NCBI GenBank assembly: GCA_017501495.1 | Contig: JAFVWV010000062.1 | Span: 1-33,160, forward strand | Direction of reading: 5' to 3' | Length of the DNA stretch: 33,160 nt | Source: Bacteroidales bacterium | GTDB taxonomy: Bacteria > Bacteroidota > Bacteroidia > Bacteroidales > P3 | In this document: positions 9,342 through 19,517 of the stretch, one piece after another | Layout: each line of letters begins with the position of its first letter | Position numbering within the stretch: the first letter of the stretch is position 1 | Made by a program: the position numbers and the translations under genes | Notes under the pieces: generated by a model | Database searches by the model: none | The model's input: the letters and a program-made list of their open reading frames with translations, nothing else | What the model was told of the DNA's origin: nothing

Positions 9342-10226
9342 TCAGCGCAGCGGTATGTGACGGCTGCGTCTGGCGGCCTTGCGGTTGTTGTGCGCCAGTT
9401 GGCGGGTGGCAGGCGACATGCAGCACTGCTCCAACCGGTCGTATACGATGTCGGCTGCCAGCTCCGAAGGGTGCGTCATGTCGGACGCGAAGAAACGATA
9501 GTCGCGTAACTCGTCAAGCACTATTTCGTAGGCTGGAAAGTAACTGATTGAAGATTGAGGATTGAGTGCAGATAGCCTGTCGATGGCCAGCAGTAGGACA
9601 GACTTGCTGAGTTGATTGCCGTGGGCACCGTCGGCCATGTGGCGGATAGGGCTGACCGTGAAGAGCACTGAAAGTTGCGGGTTGAACGCATGGAGCCTGT
9701 CGAGCAGCGCCGTCCACATTGCTACAATCTCGTCCACCGTCATCAAACGTCTGATGAAGCGGTCTGACGGCAACTTGTGGCAATTTGATACGATTTTTGC
9801 GTCTCCCGGCCGCTGGCCGCTCAACTCAAACACCCATGCCGTGCCGAAGGTGACCATGAGCAGCCTTGCATCCGCCAATGCCTTGTGCGCCATGTTGATA
9901 CCTGCATTACACACTTCGAGGCACTCATCCGCCGAGGGGCGTGAAAAGGAGCCATGGTGATACCACGAATGCCACAGGCCATCGTGCTGTACAAGATCGG
10001 ACGCCGTAATTTTCCTGTCGTCGATTAAATAATCCAACGCAACGGCTACCGAGGCTGGGTTGTAGAGTGTACCGAAAGGGTTCTTTTCCACACTGAAGCC
10101 GCCATCGGCCAAACGAGAAGCCATCTCGTCGGCAAAACACGAGCCGACTGTCACGATGCCATCGCCTACGGCAAGGGTGAACGGCAGCCGTTCGGTGGCC
10201 ACAGGGGTTGTCAATGCCGGTGTCAT
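9342..10226 (-). CDS. GSCFA domain protein
   Basis: This 294-residue protein contains the motif that names the family (VGSCFADEMASRL, near residues 27-39), then NPFGTLYNP, and downstream FGTAWVFE, NCHKLP and TVSPIRH, with a C-terminal DMTHPSELAADIVYDRL resembling the catalytic Asp-His block of SGNH/GDSL-type esterases. GSCFA proteins are probably SGNH-like hydrolases, but no substrate is established. Its ATG overlaps the TGA of dnaE (ATGA), so it is translated from the dnaE transcript. The end of the gene is Arg-rich (RKAARRSRHIPLR). Confidence 0.88.
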   Translation of the reverse strand: MTPALTTPVATERLPFTLAVGDGIVTVGSCFADEMASRLADGGFSVEKNPFGTLYNPASVAVALDYLIDDRKITASDLVQHDGLWHSWYHHGSFSRPSADECLEVCNAGINMAHKALADARLLMVTFGTAWVFELSGQRPGDAKIVSNCHKLPSDRFIRRLMTVDEIVAMWTALLDRLHAFNPQLSVLFTVSPIRHMADGAHGNQLSKSVLLLAIDRLSALNPQSSISYFPAYEIVLDELRDYRFFASDMTHPSELAADIVYDRLEQCCMSPATRQLAHNNRKAARRSRHIPLR

Positions 10227-13200
10227 GGGTGGACGACTGGATTAATCTCATAAACACCCCGCAGCTGTTCCAGCACAGGTATGGCCTCGCGAGCCGACAC
10301 CCGCAGGTCCTGCGTGTACATCGTAAGCGTAAGCCCCGACTTTGGATCGACCACCAGCGCCTGAAGCGGCACTTTGCCTTTGTGGCGTTTGCCGAGTTTC
10401 TCAATCGCTTCGCAGAAATCGTCGTCCACATCGTCAAGGTTCACTTTGAAAGCGAGCTTCGAAGTGTAGCGGTCAATCACGTTGCCGAGCAGCAGCATCG
10501 TTGTAATCCTCAGGCGGGTAAACTTCTTTTCGGCACCGGTTTTCTTGTCGTTGTACGTGACACTCTTGACCATACCTTTGCAGTAGATAAAGGTGTCGTT
10601 GACGAAATGGCCGCGGAACTGCGCATAATCCTCACCGAAGAGGCGCAGCTCATAGCTGCCGCTATAGTCGTCCAGGGTCATGATGCCGAAAGGCTCACCC
10701 TTCGACACGGCCTCCTTCACGTTGCTCACCATGCCGCCAAAGCGGAGTTCACGCCCCACAAGGGCTTCGAGGTTGGCCAATTCGGCGCAGGTGGTGTTGG
10801 TGAAGATACGCATCTCGTAGCGGTAGTCGTCGAGGGGGTGACCGCTAAGGTAGGTGCTGATGACCTCTTTCTCGGCACGGCAACGCTCGATGTTGCTCCA
10901 TGGTTCGCATGCCGGTGCGGGTGGATATTCTTCCTCGGCAAGGTCGGTGCTTATGTCGAAGATAGACATCTGGTTGGAGCCTGCGTTATCCTGTCGGCGT
11001 ATGGCCCAGCGCACCAGCTGGTCAAGGTATGTCGGCGTGCTTTCGGCCGCATCGGCTTTGTGGAAGAACTGCGCGCGGTGCGTGTCGCCGAGGCCGTCGA
11101 AGGCTCCGGCCTTGATCAGCACCTCGACATTCTTGCGGTTGACGGAGTGCATATCCACTCTACGCAGGAAGTCGTATATATCCTGATAGGGGCCGTTCTG
11201 CTCGCGCTCGGCTATGATGACGCTGCTCGCAGCCTCGCCCATGCCACTGATGGCCTGCAGACCGAAGCGGATCTTGCCGTCGCTGTCGACACTGAAGTCC
11301 ATCTCCGAGTGGTTCACGCTCGGGGCCGCCACTTCGACGCCCTGCTTGCGGCAGTCTTCCATCAACTCGGTGACGCGTTTGATATCGCTCTGCGCGCTTG
11401 TCATCACCGCAGCCATGTATTCGGCCGGATAATGGGCCTTGAGGTATGCAGTCTGGTAGGCAACCCACGAGTAGCACGCCGCGTGGCTCTTGTTGAAGGC
11501 ATACGAGGCGAATTTTTTCCACTCTTCCCATATCTTCGAGAGCGTCTCGCGCGGGTGTCCGTTCTTCTCGCCGCCCTCGTAGAAGAGCACCTCAAGCTCG
11601 TTCATCTTCTCTATCTGCTTTTTGCCCATAGCTTTGCGCAGTGTATCGCTCTGGCCTCGGGTGAAGCCCGCCAACAGGCGGCTCAAGAGCATGACCTGCT
11701 CCTGATAGACAGTGATGCCGTAGGTGTCTTTGAGGTATTTCTCCATCACCGGTATGTCGTAGGTGATGGGCTTGCGCCCCTGCTTGCGGTCGATGAACTC
11801 GGGTATGTTGTCCATAGGCCCCGGACGGTAGAGAGCGTTCATTGCTATAAGGTCGTCTATGACGTGGGGCTGCAGCTCTCGCAGGTATTTCTGCATGCCG
11901 GCCGATTCAAACTGGAACACACCCACCGTATTGCCTTCGCAGAAGAGCTTGTATGTCAGCTCGTCGTCCAGCGGCAGGTGGTCGATGTCTACGTCCTCTC
12001 CCCTGCCCTTCTTGACCATGCGTATGCAGTTCTTTATAATCGTGAGGTTCTTCAGCCCAAGGAAGTCCATCTTGATCAAGCCCACATTCTCCACCACATG
12101 GCCGTCGTATTGCGTCACCTGCACATACTCGTCGCTCTCTTTGTCGTAGACGACACACACCGGAGCCACGTTGGTGATGTCCTGCGCGCCGATGATGACA
12201 CCGCAGGCGTGTATGCCTATCTGGCGGTTGGTGTCTTCGAGCTCTTCGGCGTAGGTCAGCATCTGCTTCAGCTGTTCGTCGTCGCCCTGCATGATGGCCT
12301 TCAACTCGGGCACATATTTGTAGCAGTTCTTCAGGTTCACCTTCGGACTCTTGCCGTTCTCATCCTTCACATTGTCGGGGAAGCCGCGGTCGGGGATATA
12401 GGTCTTCAGCTGGTTGACAACCGAGAGGGGTATCTTCTCCACGCGTCCCACATCGGCTATAGAGCTTTTGGTGGCCATAGTGCCATAGGTGATGATGTGC
12501 GCCACACGTTCTTTGCCGTACTTATGCGTCACCCAGTCGAGCACCTTGCCGCGTCCGGCATCGTCGAAGTCGACGTCGATATCGGGCAGCGAGATACGAT
12601 CCGGGTTGAGGAAGCGCTCAAACAGCAGATCGTAGCGCAGCGGGTCGAGGTCGGTAATCCACAGGCAGTAGGCCACCACGCTGCCTGCAGCGCTGCCTCG
12701 GCCCGGACCGACGCTGACGCCCAGCTCCTCGCGCGCGGCGCGGATATAGTCGCTCACAATGAGGAAATAGCCCGGGAAACCCATCGTCTTGATGGTGTGC
12801 AACTCGAAGATGATGCGCTCGCGTACCTCGTCGCTGCATGCAGCCTTGATGTCGGCGAGGTCTGACGAATCCGACAGGTCTGCCCTGTCGGTCAGATACC
12901 TCTTCCGCGCCCCCTGCCAAACAAGGTGTTCCAGATAGTCGGCCTCAAACTTGATGCGGTACAGCTTGTTGTACCCACCCAGTTTCTTTATCTTCTTCTC
13001 TGCCGCCTCCCGACTCATCACCTCTTCGCCTTTCTCGTTGCGAGTGAATTCGTTGAAGAGGTCCTCCTCGGTGAAGCGCTCGCGCCAGTCCTCTTCGCGG
13101 CCGAAACTCTCCGGTATCGGAAACACAGGCATCAACGGATCGCTGTCGATGCTGTAGGTCTCAACCTTGGCGGCCACCTCCATCGTGTTTGCCAGCGCCT

Positions 13201-13228
13201 CCGGCAGGTCGGCGAAGACGGCCTCCAT
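10223..13228 (-). CDS. dnaE: DNA polymerase III alpha subunit, C-terminal part (after in-frame TGA)
   Basis: This 1001-residue segment begins at the first ATG after an in-frame TGA (13247-13249). It carries the polymerase active site: GPGRGSAAGS (174-183) and PDIDVDFDD (215-223) with the catalytic aspartates. The fingers and a C-terminal OB-fold region follow, including FGGMVSNVKEAVSKGEPFG, where dnaE encodes its nucleic-acid-binding fold. The reading frame is continuous with the upstream 13247-14224 fragment. Removing the TGA restores a normal-length protein (about 1333 residues). An SD-rich insertion (about residues 114-132) is encoded by a palindrome. The GSCFA gene overlaps its stop by 4 bp. 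As the catalytic subunit of the replicase this gene should be essential, so the interruption is suspicious. Confidence 0.92.
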   Translation of the reverse strand: MEAVFADLPEALANTMEVAAKVETYSIDSDPLMPVFPIPESFGREEDWRERFTEEDLFNEFTRNEKGEEVMSREAAEKKIKKLGGYNKLYRIKFEADYLEHLVWQGARKRYLTDRADLSDSSDLADIKAACSDEVRERIIFELHTIKTMGFPGYFLIVSDYIRAAREELGVSVGPGRGSAAGSVVAYCLWITDLDPLRYDLLFERFLNPDRISLPDIDVDFDDAGRGKVLDWVTHKYGKERVAHIITYGTMATKSSIADVGRVEKIPLSVVNQLKTYIPDRGFPDNVKDENGKSPKVNLKNCYKYVPELKAIMQGDDEQLKQMLTYAEELEDTNRQIGIHACGVIIGAQDITNVAPVCVVYDKESDEYVQVTQYDGHVVENVGLIKMDFLGLKNLTIIKNCIRMVKKGRGEDVDIDHLPLDDELTYKLFCEGNTVGVFQFESAGMQKYLRELQPHVIDDLIAMNALYRPGPMDNIPEFIDRKQGRKPITYDIPVMEKYLKDTYGITVYQEQVMLLSRLLAGFTRGQSDTLRKAMGKKQIEKMNELEVLFYEGGEKNGHPRETLSKIWEEWKKFASYAFNKSHAACYSWVAYQTAYLKAHYPAEYMAAVMTSAQSDIKRVTELMEDCRKQGVEVAAPSVNHSEMDFSVDSDGKIRFGLQAISGMGEAASSVIIAEREQNGPYQDIYDFLRRVDMHSVNRKNVEVLIKAGAFDGLGDTHRAQFFHKADAAESTPTYLDQLVRWAIRRQDNAGSNQMSIFDISTDLAEEEYPPAPACEPWSNIERCRAEKEVISTYLSGHPLDDYRYEMRIFTNTTCAELANLEALVGRELRFGGMVSNVKEAVSKGEPFGIMTLDDYSGSYELRLFGEDYAQFRGHFVNDTFIYCKGMVKSVTYNDKKTGAEKKFTRLRITTMLLLGNVIDRYTSKLAFKVNLDDVDDDFCEAIEKLGKRHKGKVPLQALVVDPKSGLTLTMYTQDLRVSAREAIPVLEQLRGVYEINPVVHP
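12861..12896. repeat. Palindromic in-frame insertion inside dnaE
   Basis: TCTGA (12861-12865) pairs with TCAGA (12892-12896), and CCGACAGG (12871-12878) pairs with CCTGTCGG (12884-12891) around a 5-nt loop. On the coding strand it encodes an Asp/Ser-rich stretch (DRADLSDSSDLAD) between normal DnaE blocks. A hairpin keeping the frame open inside an essential gene resembles protein-coding palindromic elements known from Rickettsia. The comparison is by analogy only. Confidence 0.55.
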
Positions 13229-13246
13229 CTCTTCGGGGCTCTTCAG

Positions 13247-14224
13247 TCACTCCTGCTTGGTGTAGTGCAGACGGTTGGGGTCGGCATAGTCTTTCTGTGT
13301 GGCCAGGCAGATCAGGTGGTCGTGCGCCTCGCCGTGTTCCTCTTCGACGAAGTGGGCGTCGTTGGTGGCTATCAGCTTGATATCATGCTTGCGGGCGAGC
13401 CTGATAAGTTCGGGCTCCACCTTCATCTGCCACCGGTAAGTGTCTACATTGGCGTTGGGCTTGTCGGTCTTGTGGCGCATGAGCTCTATGTAGTAGTCGT
13501 CGCCAAACACTTCTTTGAACCACAGCACAGCCCGCTCGGCACCTTCGAGGTCGCCCCTCATTATCAACTGCGGTATCTCTCCGCCCAGACACGCCGAGCA
13601 CACGATGAGGCCCTCGTGGTACTGCTTCAACACATCGTGGTCGATGCGCGGACGGTTGTACAGGCCTTCGGTGTAGGCTATGGAAGCCAGCTTGCACAGC
13701 GAATGGTAGCCCTGCAGGTTCTTGGCCAGCAGGATGAGGTGGTAGCCGCTGCTGTCGACGATGCGTTCGCGTCCCGTCTCCGGATTTATCTCTTTGAAAT
13801 TCTTGTCTTTGTCATGGAGCGTACGGCGCGCGCAATAGGCCTCGGTGCCAACGATGGGTTTGAAAATCTGACCCTTCAGGCTTTCGACCTCACGGCGCGT
13901 GGCCTCAAGTTCGTCCTGCACCTCGCTCAGCTTCGGCGTCCCCTCAGGCACCACTGTGTTCGTATACAGCTCTTCGACCTCCTTCACCTTCGCCTCCAAC
14001 TCTGCCACACGTGCTTCGGCTGCCTTTATTTTGTCTTTCACCTTGCCGTTTTCCTTATTCACCGTATCAAGGAAATCTTTGATACCGAACATGTTGCCAT
14101 GATCGGTCAAGGCCATAGAATACATGCCGCAACGCTTGGCCTTTTTGACCAGGTCCGGCACCTTGGACATTCCGTCGAGCATCGAATAGTGCGAATGCAC
14201 ATGTAGGTGAGTGAATTGTGGCAT
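13247..14224 (-). CDS. dnaE: DNA polymerase III alpha subunit, N-terminal PHP part (ends at in-frame TGA)
   Basis: This 325-residue segment starts MPQFTHLHVHSHYSMLDGMS, the PHP-domain metal-binding motif of DnaE, followed by ALTDHGNMFGI. An alpha-helical, charged insertion (about residues 57-105, with KDKIKAAEARVAELEAKVKE) separates this from VGTEAYCA, and is probably a coiled coil. Further PHP motifs follow (HLILLAKN, ATNDAHFVEEEH). The frame stops at TGA after DPNRLHYTKQE. Family members have Trp there (KQEWL), so TGG to TGA is the simplest change. The sequence continues in the same frame as LKSPEEMEAVFADLPEALAN. A TAACTTTG -7-like box (14248-14255 on the minus strand) lies upstream. Confidence 0.92.
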   Translation of the reverse strand: MPQFTHLHVHSHYSMLDGMSKVPDLVKKAKRCGMYSMALTDHGNMFGIKDFLDTVNKENGKVKDKIKAAEARVAELEAKVKEVEELYTNTVVPEGTPKLSEVQDELEATRREVESLKGQIFKPIVGTEAYCARRTLHDKDKNFKEINPETGRERIVDSSGYHLILLAKNLQGYHSLCKLASIAYTEGLYNRPRIDHDVLKQYHEGLIVCSACLGGEIPQLIMRGDLEGAERAVLWFKEVFGDDYYIELMRHKTDKPNANVDTYRWQMKVEPELIRLARKHDIKLIATNDAHFVEEEHGEAHDHLICLATQKDYADPNRLHYTKQE

Positions 14225-14247
14225 TTGGCTTGCTTGATTTATGTCTG

Positions 14248-14255
14248 CAAAGTTA
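14248..14255 (-). promoter_or_regulatory. -7 box upstream of dnaE
   Basis: TAACTTTG on the minus strand matches TAnnTTTG and lies about 24 bp upstream of the dnaE ATG. No TTTG is present at the expected -33 spacing, so the promoter is only half supported. Confidence 0.4.
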
Positions 14256-14409
14256 CATCTTTTTTCGCATATGGCATTGATTGTTGAAAACTATTTTTCC
14301 ATCATTCCCGACCCCCGCCAGCCAATCTTCAGACCGACCGTCCTACGTCCTTTCAATCCATCTACTCCTGCCTCGGATTTACCTTCATTTTGTCTCCTCC
14401 TTCTCTCAT

Positions 14410-14469
14410 CTTACAAAAGTAAGCGTATAGTAATAGCGGAGTAAAAGCATGTATAGCGCAGAGTAAGAG
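14410..14469 (-). repeat. 60-nt dispersed intergenic element, copy B
   Basis: On the minus strand it begins CTCTTACTCTGCGCTATAC (19 nt) and ends TTACTTTTGTAAG. The same ends, at the same 60-nt spacing, occur at 24855-24914 on the plus strand. The middle is diverged but also rich in CTATA. The 3' end contains TACTTTTG, which fits the -7 promoter consensus and would point towards dnaE. Both copies lie downstream of an intrinsic terminator in the same orientation. Confidence 0.65.
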
Positions 14470-14541
14470 ATGATAGCTCTTTAACGCAGATTATCAGGGT
14501 ATTACACGGCATGAAAATCAGGCATTTTTCGTTGTGTTCAC

Positions 14542-14597
14542 AAAAAAAATCCAACGGCATGCATATCCAGGCAATAATGCTGATATACAGGCCGTTG
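14542..14597 (-). terminator. Intrinsic terminator after ettA
   Basis: On the minus strand CAACGGC pairs with GCCGTTG, with an inner GTATATC/GATATGC stem, followed by a run of eight T residues (14549-14542). It begins about 30 bp after the ettA stop. Confidence 0.8.
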
Positions 14598-14627
14598 AAG
14601 TAGACTCAAACTCAGAAAGCGGTTTTT

Positions 14628-16298
<1,671 letters not shown>

Positions 16299-16300
16299 AA

Positions 16301-18142
16301 TTATTCCACGAACTTGATATCTTTGACATTGAGCTGTATCTCGGTGCGGCCGCGCCAGTAATTCTCCTCGAGCTGATAGCAGAGGTCGAAGCGCTCGCCG
16401 CGGCGCATGCCGCCGAGGGCATCGGCCATCTGGAATGCAATGGCCGGATATGGGGCGGTGCGTTCAGCAATGGGGATGGCGTTGAACTTGAGGTGCCGTT
16501 CGCCGACGATACGCGCATTGCCGGTGTCGACCAATTCATGGCTGACAAAGACAGGCACATTGTTTTCCGGACCAAAGGGTGCGAACTGCTTGAGGATGCG
16601 AAGAAATTTGGGCGTAATCTGCGAGAAACCGATCTCAGCATCGACTTCGACCTCGGGCACGATCTCCTCGGTGCCTATGCACTCGCGGACGAGAGCCTCG
16701 AAACGGTCGAGGAAAGCACGCATGTTTTCCTTGCGCAAGCTTACTCCGGCAGCGCTCTTGTGTCCTCCGAAATGCTCCAGCAGGTCGGCGCATTTCTCCA
16801 ACGCCTCATGCACATCGAACTCTTTGAGCGAACGCGCCGAACCCGTAATCAGTCCGTCGCTGCCTTCGGTGAAGACAATGGTCGGCTTGTTATAGGCCTC
16901 GACGATGCGGCTGGCCACGATGCCCACCACTCCACGATGCCAATGCGGGTCGTAGAGCACCAGCGACTGGCGCCCACGATAGAACTCGTCGGTGTCTATC
17001 CTGCGCTTGGCCTCTTCAGTAGCGCTGGTGTCGAGGTCCTTACGCTCCATATTGTAGCTGTTGATATCATCTGCCAGCTGGCGGGCTATATTCGGATCCT
17101 CGGTCAGCATGAGGCGCACGCTGTCGAAAGCCGAACGTATGCGTCCGGCAGCATTGATACGCGGCCCGACAAGGAAGACGAGGTCGCTGATGGTGAGTTC
17201 TTTCTCGAAATATCCGGCTTTGCTTTTATCGGCTGCATCGGTTTGGTCCGAGATGTCGGCCTTCCTGCGGTCGACATGACCGTATTTGAGTATGGCTTCG
17301 ATACCTGCGCGTGGCTTGGTGTTGAGCACCCGAAGGCCGAAGTAAGCCAAGACGCGATTTTCGCCCATGATAGGCACGATATCGCTGGCGATGCTCACGG
17401 CAACAAGGTCAAGGTATTTGAGCAGACGCAACTTGAGTTCCTCCTGGCGCTGCTGACGGGCCGCATCAAGCTGCTCGGGCAGGTCGCACAGCCGCACGCC
17501 AAGCTTCTGCTCAAGGTGGGCCTCAACAATCTTGAAGCCTATGCCGCAGCCGCTGAGTTCTTTGTAGGGATACGGGCAGTCATCCTGCTTGGGGTCGAGC
17601 ACCGCCACGGCATCGGGCACCACTTCGTCTGGCAAATGGTGGTCGCCGATGATAAAGTCTATGCCGCGTTCTTTTGCATAAGCCACCTGTTCCATCGCCT
17701 TGATGCCGCAGTCGAGGGCAATCATAAGTTTGACGCCTGTCTCGTGTGCATAGTCGATACCCTGATAGGAGATGCCGTAGCCTTCACGTTCGCGGTCGGG
17801 CACATAAAAATCGATATTTCGGTCAAGCTCACGAAAGTAGCTGTAGACCAAAGCGACAGCCGACGTACCATCGACGTCGTAGTCGCCATAGACCATGATT
17901 CGTTCCTGTTTTGCTATAGCTTCGTTGATGCGGTCAATAGCCTTATCCATCCCTTTCATCAGGAAGGGGTCGTTGATTTGATCCAGGCCTGGACGGAAGA
18001 AGCGGCGTGCCTCTTCAAAGGTCTTAACACCCCGCTCTACAAGCAGGGTGGCGATGATTTTGTCAACGCCAAGCGATGCCGCAAGTTTTTCAACAGTCTC
18101 TAAATCATAATCTTTCCTAATAATCCAACGTTTTTCTTTCAT
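16301..18142 (-). CDS. recJ: Single-stranded-DNA-specific exonuclease RecJ
   Basis: This 613-residue protein is a 5'-3' ssDNA exonuclease of recombination and mismatch repair. It has the DHH-family motifs GDYDVDGTSAVAL (86-98), LDCGIKA and IIGDHHLPDE (164-173), and the DHHA1 motif FGGHKSAAG further on. The start was set at the ATG at 18142 (MKEKRWIIRKDYD) because a promoter lies just upstream. The further upstream in-frame ATG at 18169 would place the start before the promoter. An unusual stretch at about residues 291-312 (DRRKADISDQTDAADKSKAG) interrupts the normal passage before ELTISDLVFLVGPRINAAGR and looks like an insertion. Confidence 0.94.
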   Translation of the reverse strand: MKEKRWIIRKDYDLETVEKLAASLGVDKIIATLLVERGVKTFEEARRFFRPGLDQINDPFLMKGMDKAIDRINEAIAKQERIMVYGDYDVDGTSAVALVYSYFRELDRNIDFYVPDREREGYGISYQGIDYAHETGVKLMIALDCGIKAMEQVAYAKERGIDFIIGDHHLPDEVVPDAVAVLDPKQDDCPYPYKELSGCGIGFKIVEAHLEQKLGVRLCDLPEQLDAARQQRQEELKLRLLKYLDLVAVSIASDIVPIMGENRVLAYFGLRVLNTKPRAGIEAILKYGHVDRRKADISDQTDAADKSKAGYFEKELTISDLVFLVGPRINAAGRIRSAFDSVRLMLTEDPNIARQLADDINSYNMERKDLDTSATEEAKRRIDTDEFYRGRQSLVLYDPHWHRGVVGIVASRIVEAYNKPTIVFTEGSDGLITGSARSLKEFDVHEALEKCADLLEHFGGHKSAAGVSLRKENMRAFLDRFEALVRECIGTEEIVPEVEVDAEIGFSQITPKFLRILKQFAPFGPENNVPVFVSHELVDTGNARIVGERHLKFNAIPIAERTAPYPAIAFQMADALGGMRRGERFDLCYQLEENYWRGRTEIQLNVKDIKFVE

Positions 18143-18155
18143 ATTTTTCTGGGTG

Positions 18156-18187
18156 TAAAGATACAACATTTTTCAATATGCGGCAAA
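18156..18187 (-). promoter_or_regulatory. Promoter of recJ-ettA
   Basis: On the minus strand TTTG (18187-18184) is followed after 20 bp by TATCTTTA (18163-18156), one base off TAnnTTTG, 13 bp before the recJ ATG. Confidence 0.55.
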
Positions 18188-18206
18188 TTTTTTTTTCAAC
18201 ACTGCA

Positions 18207-18245
18207 TTAAAAAGCATACCGGCACACCCCGAAAGAGTGTGCCGG
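18207..18245 (-). terminator. Intrinsic terminator after the ABC transporter operon
   Basis: CCGGCACAC (18219-18227) and GTGTGCCGG (18237-18245) form a 9-bp perfect stem with a 9-nt loop. On the minus strand it is followed by CTTTTTAA. It lies about 24 bp after the permease stop. Confidence 0.8.
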
Positions 18246-18269
18246 CATAGACTTCATCGATTCCTGACG

Positions 18270-19517
18270 CTAACGCAGGATATAGCGCCGATAGACACTG
18301 GCCGCGAGCAGAGCCGACAGTGCCGCCGCAGCAGCGAGGAGCACCCCGCTTGCAGCCGCCTGCCACACCGGCAAACCAAAAGGCAGTTGCGACATGACAG
18401 CCACCGGAGCCGTCAACGGACAGAGTATCGTCCATGCACTACCCCCGACACCGGCTGCAGCCAGCAACCCAGCCAACCACAGCGGCGAGCCGACGAGAAG
18501 ACTCCACTGCAGAGCATCAGCCTCGGCATCGAGCCGGGCAGACAACGCTGCCAGCAGCGACCCATAGAGAGCTAAACCCAACAGGAAGAAGAGCACAAAC
18601 ATTGAGACCGTCAGCGGCATATCAATGGCTGCAAGGCCCTGCACGGTGTCGTCGACAATAGCCACAGGGGTCGAATATTGTGTCATTGCCTCCGCCCCCT
18701 TGGTAGCCAATGCATGTGCCTGTTGCTGGGCACGTGCCTGCGCGAAGAGGTCGGGCGCGGCGGCCTGCACCCCAGCGATGGCAGCAGCTGTAAGGCATAC
18801 CCACAGCGCCAGTTGAATCATGGCCGTAAGGGCCACACCGCCAACCTTGCCCCACATCAGTTGAACTGGACGTACCGATGTGAGCAGAAGCTCAGCCACA
18901 CGATTCTGCCGCTCGGCCTGAACACTGCGCATCACCCCGACGCCGAATATCGTCAGTGCCAACGCCATAAGCACCGCGAGCACGAGCCCCACAGTGCGGC
19001 GCACGCCGAGAAAACTGTCGTGCCCGGTGGCAGCCTCCTGCGTATGGAGCCGGATGCCCGCACCGGTCACAGACTGGAAAGTCTGCGGGTCAAGTCCATA
19101 TACATCTTCGAGTATGGCATCGTGGAGCAATGCCTGCAAACGGCTGTCGATTATATTTTGCACTGCCGGCGATGGCACGTTGCCATGGTAATAGAGAAAT
19201 GCATCGCGCGGTATGGTCGTCTGGCGCATAGGGATGAACAGCACCAAGTCACGTTCGTCGCGGTGGCTTTCGGCATATTCAAGCGACGGCATGGCTTGAA
19301 AGCCTACAGCATCATTGGACACAAGGCTGCCCGAGAAAAGGCCGGTCTCGTCGACCACCAGCACACGCTGAGGTTCCGCAGCACGCTGCGACACCACGAC
19401 AGGCAGTGCATATAATGCCGCCAGCACCGCCGGCACCAGCAACGAAAGCACCCAGAATCCGGGCCGACGCACACGTTGCCGCATCTCGCGGAGTATGATT
19501 ATAATTGTGTTTCTCAT
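18270..19517 (-). CDS. ABC-2 type transporter permease (NatB-like)
   Basis: This 415-residue membrane protein has an N-terminal membrane segment (FWVLSLLVPAVLAALYALPVVV, about residues 22-43) and a large extracytoplasmic domain up to about residue 180. Several C-terminal membrane segments follow (TVGLVLAVLMALALTIFGVGVM; a run around MIQLALWVCLTAAAIAGV; MFVLFFLLGLALYGSLLAAL; and others). This topology matches the NatB/YhaP type of ABC-2 permease. The substrate is unknown; sodium or a peptide/drug is usually proposed for the family. Its ATG overlaps the stop of the ATPase gene by 4 bp, so the two probably form one exporter. It is the last gene of a five-gene operon. Confidence 0.85.
   Translation of the reverse strand: MRNTIIIILREMRQRVRRPGFWVLSLLVPAVLAALYALPVVVSQRAAEPQRVLVVDETGLFSGSLVSNDAVGFQAMPSLEYAESHRDERDLVLFIPMRQTTIPRDAFLYYHGNVPSPAVQNIIDSRLQALLHDAILEDVYGLDPQTFQSVTGAGIRLHTQEAATGHDSFLGVRRTVGLVLAVLMALALTIFGVGVMRSVQAERQNRVAELLLTSVRPVQLMWGKVGGVALTAMIQLALWVCLTAAAIAGVQAAAPDLFAQARAQQQAHALATKGAEAMTQYSTPVAIVDDTVQGLAAIDMPLTVSMFVLFFLLGLALYGSLLAALSARLDAEADALQWSLLVGSPLWLAGLLAAAGVGGSAWTILCPLTAPVAVMSQLPFGLPVWQAAASGVLLAAAAALSALLAASVYRRYILR

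Larger units (their letters stand above)
14225..14541. other. Intergenic stretch between dnaE and the ettA terminator
   Basis: No gene is seen. It holds the dnaE -7 box, a copy of the 60-nt dispersed element (14410-14469) and, on the minus strand just after that element, an AAGGAGGAGACAAAATGAAG sequence opening an 8-codon frame (MKVNPRQE). The last could be a chance leader peptide. Confidence 0.6.

Noticed and set aside
10208..12865. Long plus-strand open frame (885 codons) opposite dnaE
   Set aside because: It is the antisense shadow of the GC-biased dnaE frame: no domains, odd composition and no promoter or start signal.
13247..13249. TGA read as Trp by an alternative genetic code
   Set aside because: Other genes in the window (for example those ending at 1388 and 3803) end properly at TGA, and the phylum uses the standard code.
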